Source: Alteromonadales bacterium alter-6D02 | Lineage (GTDB): Bacteria > Pseudomonadota > Gammaproteobacteria > Enterobacterales > Psychrobiaceae | Direction: 5' to 3' | NCBI GenBank assembly: GCA_002835545.1 | Contig: PIZK01000014.1 | Location: forward strand, 62,001 to 126,000 | DNA: 64,000 nt | Shown: positions 58,950-64,000 of the stretch, piece after piece | How the letters are laid out: each line of letters begins with the position of its first letter | How positions within the stretch are numbered: the first letter of the stretch is position 1 | The notes under the pieces: model-generated | What the model was told of the DNA's origin: nothing | What the model saw: the letters and a program-made list of their open reading frames with translations, nothing else | Databases searched by the model: none | Program-made: the position numbers and the translations under genes

Positions 58950-59963
58950 TTAAACGCTCGGTAAGGTGTCCATCGGCCAACGTGGTGTCGCACTAATTTC
59001 TAAACCAACAGTTTGATTTGCTTTTAAGCGTTGTAATCCTGCATAGGCAATCATCGCTCCGTTATCAGCACAAAACTCATGGCGCGGGTAGAACACTTCA
59101 CCGCCACGTGATTTCATTAACACTTCAAGTTGTTCCCGCAAGTGACGATTAGCGCTAACGCCGCCTGCAATCACCAAACGTTTAAGCCCAGTTTCTTTTA
59201 AAGCACGCTTACACTTAATCGCTAACGTATCAACTACTGCATCTTCAAAGGCACGAGCGATATCAGCATGTGTCTGCTCATCATCCCCTTCTGCAGCAAT
59301 CGTATTTGCCGCAAAGGTTTTAAGGCCACTAAAGCTAAAATCAAGTCCGGGTTTATTAGTCATTGGGCGTGGAAAAGTGAAACGAGAGCTATCACCCTGC
59401 TCAGCTAGTTTAGATAAACGAGGGCCACCTGGGTAATCTAAACCTAGCAATTTAGCCGTTTTATCAAATGCTTCACCAGCAGCATCATCAATTGACTCAC
59501 CCATCACTTCATATTGGCCAATGCCATCGACACGAACCAACTGAGTGTGACCACCAGATACCAATAACGCGATAAACGGAAATTCTGGCACTTCATCTTC
59601 GAGCATCGGCGCGAGTAAGTGGCCTTCCATGTGATGAACCGCCACCGCTGGCTTATCCCAAGCGTATGCCAAAGAACGTGCCACTGATGCACCGACTAAT
59701 AATGCCCCGACCAGTCCAGGTCCCGCAGTATAAGCTATGCCATCAAGGTCATCTTTGCTACAATTAGCCTGTTTGAGCGTTTCGCGAATTAACGGAATTA
59801 TCTTGCGTGAGTGATCTCTTGAAGCAAGTTCTGGCACAACTCCGCCGTAATCGGCATGTAGTTTAACTTGACTGTATAGTTGATGAGCCAGCAATCCTTC
59901 TTGATCATCATAAATGGCTACTCCCGTTTCATCACAAGAGGTTTCGATTCCTAAAATTCGCAT
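58950..59963 (-). CDS. tsaD: TsaD, tRNA threonylcarbamoyl transferase subunit
   Basis: 337 residues. ASKHA fold with iron-binding [10 protein letters not shown] (about 110-119), N-terminal [15 protein letters not shown] and [13 protein letters not shown]. With TsaB, TsaC and TsaE it makes t6A37 in ANN-decoding tRNAs. Divergent from rpsU as in most proteobacteria. Confidence 0.97.
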   Translation of the reverse strand: MRILGIETSCDETGVAIYDDQEGLLAHQLYSQVKLHADYGGVVPELASRDHSRKIIPLIRETLKQANCSKDDLDGIAYTAGPGLVGALLVGASVARSLAYAWDKPAVAVHHMEGHLLAPMLEDEVPEFPFIALLVSGGHTQLVRVDGIGQYEVMGESIDDAAGEAFDKTAKLLGLDYPGGPRLSKLAEQGDSSRFTFPRPMTNKPGLDFSFSGLKTFAANTIAAEGDDEQTHADIARAFEDAVVDTLAIKCKRALKETGLKRLVIAGGVSANRHLREQLEVLMKSRGGEVFYPRHEFCADNGAMIAYAGLQRLKANQTVGLEISATPRWPMDTLPSV

Positions 59964-60042
59964 ATTTACTGAGCTTGATCTATTTTACGTGAGGTCAATT
60001 GTACCTTTAGCAAAATAATTTTGCAGCTTGTTATGATCTTTC

Positions 60043-60072
60043 TTTACAAGCGCGCCATGTTCAGATTAAAAT
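60043..60072 (+). promoter_or_regulatory. Candidate promoter of the rpsU-yqeY-dnaG-rpoD operon
   Basis: TTTACA (60043-60048), 18-base spacer, TAAAAT (60067-60072). The start site would leave about 70 bases before the rpsU ATG. A TTGACA at 60086-60091 further down lacks a good -10. Confidence 0.5.
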
Positions 60073-60147
60073 AGCGCACCAAAATTTGACAGCCCTGCAA
60101 ATTATTTGCAATTGGCTTAATGAAACAACCTTGAAGGTGAAAGGCAA

Positions 60148-60363
60148 ATGCCAATAGTTAAAGTTAGAGAAAACGAACCATTTGACGTAGCACTACGTCG
60201 TTTCAAACGCTCATGTGAAAAAGCAGGTATCTTATCTGAAGTACGTCGTCGTGAGCACTATGAAAAGCCAACGACTGAGCGTAAACGCGCTAAAGCAGCT
60301 GCTTCTAAGCGTCTAGCTAAGAAACTTAGCCGTGAAAATGCTCGTCGCACACGTCTATACTAA
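60148..60363 (+). CDS. rpsU: Ribosomal protein bS21
   Basis: 71 residues, full length for the gammaproteobacterial form. Opens [20 protein letters not shown] and is highly basic towards the C-terminus. It aids mRNA binding by the 30S subunit. First gene of the macromolecular synthesis operon; the AAGG-type site lies before the ATG. Confidence 0.98.
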   Translation: MPIVKVRENEPFDVALRRFKRSCEKAGILSEVRRREHYEKPTTERKRAKAAASKRLAKKLSRENARRTRLY

Positions 60364-60390
60364 GCACTAGTAATTAGGATTAGTTAGACA

Positions 60391-60837
60391 ATGAGCCTAT
60401 TAGAGCAACTAAAAGAGCAAATGAAAGTAGCAATGCGTGCTAAAGAAAAGCAACGCCTTTCTACTATCCGTATGGCTCTTGCTGCCGTTAAACAACGAGA
60501 AATCGACGAGCAAATTACTTTAGACAACGATGCAGTATTAGCAATCCTTGTTAAAATGGTAAAACAACGCCGCGATGCAGCAGCACAATATGAAGAAGCA
60601 AATCGTCAAGATTTAGCCGATGTTGAATTGCAAGAAATCACAGTGATTGAGGAGTTTCTTCCAAAACCACTAACGAGCGATGAAATCGACGCTCTGATTA
60701 AAGATGCAATTGCACAAACTGGTGCGACTTCAATGCAAGAGATGGGGAAAGTTATGGCTATCCTCAAACCTCAGGTTCAAGGTCGCGCTGACCTAGGTAA
60801 AATCAGTGGTTTAATTAAAGCAGCTTTTGCTGGCTAA
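60391..60837 (+). CDS. yqeY: YqeY / GatB-YqeY domain protein
   Basis: 148 residues. YqeY family: LLEQLKEQMKVAMRAKEKQRL and a C-terminal part with MQEMGKVMAILKPQVQGRAD, the tRNA-binding-like helical domain shared with GatB. The function is not settled. Its position between rpsU and dnaG is usual in Shewanella and Vibrio but absent in E. coli. Confidence 0.93.
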   Translation: MSLLEQLKEQMKVAMRAKEKQRLSTIRMALAAVKQREIDEQITLDNDAVLAILVKMVKQRRDAAAQYEEANRQDLADVELQEITVIEEFLPKPLTSDEIDALIKDAIAQTGATSMQEMGKVMAILKPQVQGRADLGKISGLIKAAFAG

Positions 60838-60878
60838 ACCCGACTTACCTTTGATGCTTCGGTATCATGCTAATGCTG

Positions 60879-60910
60879 AATAAGCCGTGCTCCGCACGGC
60901 TTATTTGTTT
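60879..60910 (+). terminator. Hairpin after yqeY, possible attenuator before dnaG
   Basis: AATAAGCCGTGC (60879-60890) pairs perfectly with 60894-60905, 3-base loop, then TTTGTTT-like bases. Located inside the operon, so it may reduce dnaG-rpoD expression relative to rpsU, as the internal terminator does in E. coli. Confidence 0.75.
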
Positions 60911-60943
60911 CTAGGATAAAATTATTTAACTTGGTACCCGTTC

Positions 60944-62719
60944 ATGGCTGGACTCATCCCTCGACAATTTATTGATGACTTAATCGCTCGTACCGATATC
61001 GTTGATCTAATTGATTCGCGAGTGAAGTTAAAAAAAGCAGGAAAAAGCTATGTCGCCTGCTGTCCATTTCATGGTGAAAAGAGCCCTTCTTTTCATGTCA
61101 GCCAAGACAAACAGTTTTATCATTGCTTCGGTTGTGGCGCTAGCGGCAACGTTATTTCCTTCTTAATGGAGTATGATCGTCTCGATTTTGTCGACACCAT
61201 AGAAGAACTCGCCTCATTATATAACCTTGATGTACCACGCGAAGAAAGTAACGATAACCAGAAAACAGCCCAGCAATACAGTATCGAGAAACAACAAAAA
61301 CTCGATTATTATGAGCTAATGTCTCAAGTCTCACAGTTTTTTATTCAACAATTAAAAACAAATAAGAACAGTGAAGCTGTTGTTGAATATTTAAAAAACC
61401 GTGGTTTAAGTGGCGAAATTGCTAAACGTTTTGGTATTGGTTATTCACCAGATGATTGGCAAGTTGTATTAGATAAGTTCTGTAAAGTAAATGGCATTTT
61501 AAATACCCAACGCCAAGCACAACTTCTCGATACGGGTGTCTTAATAAAAAATGAAAAAGGTCGTATTTACGATCGTTTTCGTCATCGAGTGATGTTTCCT
61601 ATTCGCGACCGCCGTGGTCGTGTGATTGGTTTTGGTGGCCGAGTCATAGACGACTCAACGCCTAAGTATTTAAACTCACCTGAGACCCCTATTTTCCATA
61701 AAGGTTTTGAGCTTTATGGTTTCTTTGAGGCCAAACAAGCCAATCGCGACCTTAAACGCTTATTAGTTGTTGAAGGTTATATGGATGTAGTGGCACTAGC
61801 ACAACATGGTGTCAGCTGGGCAGTGGCCTCCCTTGGCACGTCAACAACCAGTGAGCAAATTCAACTGATGTTTCGTAACACAAGCGAAATTATTTGTTGT
61901 TATGACGGTGACCGCGCGGGCCGAGATGCAGCATGGCGAACCTTGCAAAACTCCCTGCCACAATTAAAGGATGGCCGCCAAATTAAGTTTATGTTTTTAC
62001 CTGATGGTGAAGATCCAGATTCGATGATCCGCCAACTTGGCGAGCAAGAGTTTGTCGCCTTAGTCGATCAAGCGATGCCTCTGTCACAATTTTTATTTGA
62101 TAACCTTATCAGTCAAGTGGAAATGGACTCAGAAGATGGTCGCTCAAAGCTTGCTAACCTTGCGCTGCCGATGGTCAACAGCATCAGTGATGGCGTTTTT
62201 CAGCAGATGATGAAAGAAAAATTAGCCAAGTATTTAGGTATGGAAGCGAGCTCACTAGAGCGCTTTATTCAAGCGGAACCCGAATCACCAGTTAAAACAA
62301 AACGAAAAAAAGCTAGTCGTGGATCGATCGTACGACAAGCTATCGGCATTTTAGTACAACACCCAAATTTGGCGATGACCTTAGATGGTATGCCACGTCT
62401 TGATCAGATAAAACTCAAAGGCACTGAACTATTACAACAACTCATTGATGAAGTTCATCAACAGCCAACGATCAACGCCGCTCAATTACTAGAACGTTGG
62501 CGTGGGAAAGATGAATATAACGCACTGCTTAAGCTTGCAAGTTGGCAACACGATGTCGTCGATGAGAACTTACAATCACATTTTGTCGATACTATTGTGC
62601 AAATAATTAATAAGCACCTTGAATTACGTCTCGAGCAGTTAGCACATAAGTCTCGTGTCGAAGGCTTAACCAGTGAAGAGCGTCAAGAATATGCACAATT
62701 AATCGCAAATGAGCAATAA
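60944..62719 (+). CDS. dnaG: DNA primase
   Basis: 591 residues. N-terminal CHC2 zinc ribbon (CPFHGEKSPSFHVSQDKQ then FHCFGCGASGN-like, about 40-66), catalytic core, Toprim domain with VVEGYMDVVALAQHG and DGDRAGRDAA, and a C-terminal DnaB-binding region (about 450-591). It makes RNA primers for replication. Second-to-last in the operon before rpoD. Confidence 0.97.
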   Translation: MAGLIPRQFIDDLIARTDIVDLIDSRVKLKKAGKSYVACCPFHGEKSPSFHVSQDKQFYHCFGCGASGNVISFLMEYDRLDFVDTIEELASLYNLDVPREESNDNQKTAQQYSIEKQQKLDYYELMSQVSQFFIQQLKTNKNSEAVVEYLKNRGLSGEIAKRFGIGYSPDDWQVVLDKFCKVNGILNTQRQAQLLDTGVLIKNEKGRIYDRFRHRVMFPIRDRRGRVIGFGGRVIDDSTPKYLNSPETPIFHKGFELYGFFEAKQANRDLKRLLVVEGYMDVVALAQHGVSWAVASLGTSTTSEQIQLMFRNTSEIICCYDGDRAGRDAAWRTLQNSLPQLKDGRQIKFMFLPDGEDPDSMIRQLGEQEFVALVDQAMPLSQFLFDNLISQVEMDSEDGRSKLANLALPMVNSISDGVFQQMMKEKLAKYLGMEASSLERFIQAEPESPVKTKRKKASRGSIVRQAIGILVQHPNLAMTLDGMPRLDQIKLKGTELLQQLIDEVHQQPTINAAQLLERWRGKDEYNALLKLASWQHDVVDENLQSHFVDTIVQIINKHLELRLEQLAHKSRVEGLTSEERQEYAQLIANEQ

Positions 62720-62728
62720 CTTGACTAG

Positions 62729-62754
62729 CCGCTTTGCTACAAAGCGGTTATAAT
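62729..62754 (+). terminator. Weak hairpin between dnaG and rpoD, overlapping a TATAAT
   Basis: CCGCTTTG (62729-62736) pairs with CAAAGCGG (62740-62747) across a 3-base loop. No real T tract follows; instead TATAAT (62749-62754) lies next to it, with TTGACT at 62721 but too far away (22 bases). May be an RNA processing site like that between dnaG and rpoD in E. coli. Confidence 0.4.
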
Positions 62755-62815
62755 TAATCCCTTGCAACTTTTTGTTGCTATTATTTTTTTGTCAGCATTT
62801 AAGTGGATAAAATCT

Positions 62816-64000
62816 ATGGAGCAAACCTCACAGTCTCGTCTCAAACTTCTTGTCGCGAAAGGTAAAGAGCAAGGTTATTTAACCTATGCTGAAGTAAATG
62901 ACCACTTGCCAGCGGACATGGTCGATTCCGATCAGATTGAAGATATTATCCAGATGATCAATGATATGGGTATTCAGGTGTTCGAATCAGCACCGGATCA
63001 AGATACCCTAATGATGTCTGAAAACAGTACTGATGAAGACGCGGCAGAAGCTGCGGCTCAAGTGCTTGCAACCGTTGAAGGTGAAATCGGTCGCACCACC
63101 GACCCTGTCCGTATGTATATGCGTGAAATGGGTACGGTAGAACTTCTTACCCGCGAAGGCGAAATCGTTATCGCTAAGCGTATCGAAGAAGGTATCAAAC
63201 AAGTACAAGTTGCGGTATCTGATTACCCAGCAGCGATTAGCTCATTACTTGATCAATACGATCGTTATGAAGCTGAAGAAATGCGTCTAAGTGATATCAT
63301 CACTAACTTCATCGATCCTAATGAAGAAGAGTTTGTGGCTAATACTGCTTCTCATATCGGGTCAGCTCTAACAGAAGAGCAACAAAAAGACGATAATGAT
63401 GATGACAGCTCTGATGATGACGATGAAGACGAAGAAGAAGTTGATACAGGTCCAGATCCTGAAGAAGCACGTGAGAAATTTACCGAGCTTCGTATTGCTT
63501 TCGAAAAAGTTAAAAACTTAGCTGACTCCAAAGGTCGTGATCACGCTGAAACTATTCAAGCAACATCAGATTTAGGTGAAGTATTCCGTCAATTCCGCTT
63601 AGTGCCTAAGCAGTTTGACCGCATGGTTAAAGACATGCGTGATGTGATGGATCGTATTCGTGTTCAAGAACGTCTTATTTTAAAGTTTGCTGTAACACGC
63701 TCTAAAATGCCAAAACGTGAATTTACTAAGGTTTTCCCTGGTAATGAAACAGACACAACTTGGCTAATGGACGCACTAAAATCTGGCGAACCTTATGTTC
63801 CTGTATTAGAAGATAACGAAAACGATATCTTACGTGCAGTCAACAAATTAAAAGATATCGAGAAAGAAACAGACCTAACCATTGCTTCTATCAAAGACAT
63901 CAACCGTCGTATGTCGATTGGTGAAGCCAAAGCACGTCGTGCTAAGAAAGAAATGGTTGAAGCAAACTTACGTCTAGTAATCTCGATTGCGAAAAAATAC
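62816..64000 (+). CDS. rpoD: Primary sigma factor sigma-70 (N-terminal 395 codons)
   Basis: The gene runs off the right edge; 395 codons are present. Opens MEQTSQSRLKLLVAKGKEQG (region 1.1). Then region 1.2 with RMYMREMGTVELLTREGE, and the long acidic non-conserved region (around residues 185-220, DDNDDDSSDDDDEDEEE). The window ends in region 2.1 with NLRLVISIAKKY. It directs housekeeping transcription. The promoter for independent expression is not clear. Confidence 0.97.
   Translation, partial: MEQTSQSRLKLLVAKGKEQGYLTYAEVNDHLPADMVDSDQIEDIIQMINDMGIQVFESAPDQDTLMMSENSTDEDAAEAAAQVLATVEGEIGRTTDPVRMYMREMGTVELLTREGEIVIAKRIEEGIKQVQVAVSDYPAAISSLLDQYDRYEAEEMRLSDIITNFIDPNEEEFVANTASHIGSALTEEQQKDDNDDDSSDDDDEDEEEVDTGPDPEEAREKFTELRIAFEKVKNLADSKGRDHAETIQATSDLGEVFRQFRLVPKQFDRMVKDMRDVMDRIRVQERLILKFAVTRSKMPKREFTKVFPGNETDTTWLMDALKSGEPYVPVLEDNENDILRAVNKLKDIEKETDLTIASIKDINRRMSIGEAKARRAKKEMVEANLRLVISIAKKY

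Noticed and set aside
60086-60114. TTGACA before rpsU as the main -35
   Set aside because: The base run 17 positions downstream (CAATTG) is a poor -10; the upstream TTTACA/TAAAAT pair is better.

Overview
The window comes from an AT-rich marine-type gammaproteobacterium. Gene order and protein content fit the order Alteromonadales (Shewanella/Colwellia-like). I cannot fix the genus from sequence alone. About 55 protein genes are packed tightly with many 1-11 bp overlaps (TAATG, TGATG). I see no tRNA, rRNA, insertion sequence, prophage or CRISPR array. Both ends cut genes: zapE at the left edge and rpoD at the right edge.

Layout. 1-3.8 kb: zapE (partial), zapG, and the periplasmic proteases degQ and degS. 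3.8-8.5 kb, minus strand: mlaF-E-D-C-B (retrograde lipid transport), ibaG and murA. 8.9-17.5 kb, plus strand: yrbG, kdsD, kdsC, lptC, lptA, lptB, rpoN, hpf, rapZ, mgtE. Together with mla this is a cell-envelope block covering outer-membrane lipid asymmetry, Kdo synthesis, LPS export and peptidoglycan precursor. 17.5-25.7 kb: pmbA (tldE), darP, yjbQ, a large secreted zinc protease, a small coiled-coil protein, tldD and a nitrilase-family gene. 25.6-34.1 kb, minus strand: yhdP, rng, maf, mreD, mreC, mreB. 34.3-42.1 kb: the minor-pilin end of an MSHA pilus locus (mshC, D, O, P and a very large mshQ). 42.3-44.1 kb: divergent mdh and argR. 44.1-48.9 kb: a DyP peroxidase and a Fur-type Fe3+ ABC importer. 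49-54.2 kb: a signal peptidase I paralogue, an M48 protease, a DUF898 membrane protein and a GspA/GspB pair. 54.3-58.9 kb: cca, an odd small fused gene, uppP, folK, folB, plsY. 59-64 kb: tsaD facing the macromolecular-synthesis operon rpsU-yqeY-dnaG-rpoD.

Most of the window is conserved housekeeping. The parts that deserve attention are: (1) a perfect run of 12 G on the coding strand of mshQ, near codon 201. Loss or gain of one G meets a stop codon within a few codons in either shifted frame, so this looks like an on/off phase-variation switch for a large surface protein. (2) The msh locus is split: mdh stands where mshA/mshB and the assembly genes would be expected. (3) A bacteriocin-type (double-glycine-like) leader is fused in frame to a secreted DUF1496-like protein that has its own good ribosome binding site, next to a short GC-rich island between cca and uppP. 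(4) ptsN and npr are absent from the rpoN-hpf-rapZ locus. (5) A hairpin would hide the ribosome binding site of the signal peptidase paralogue.
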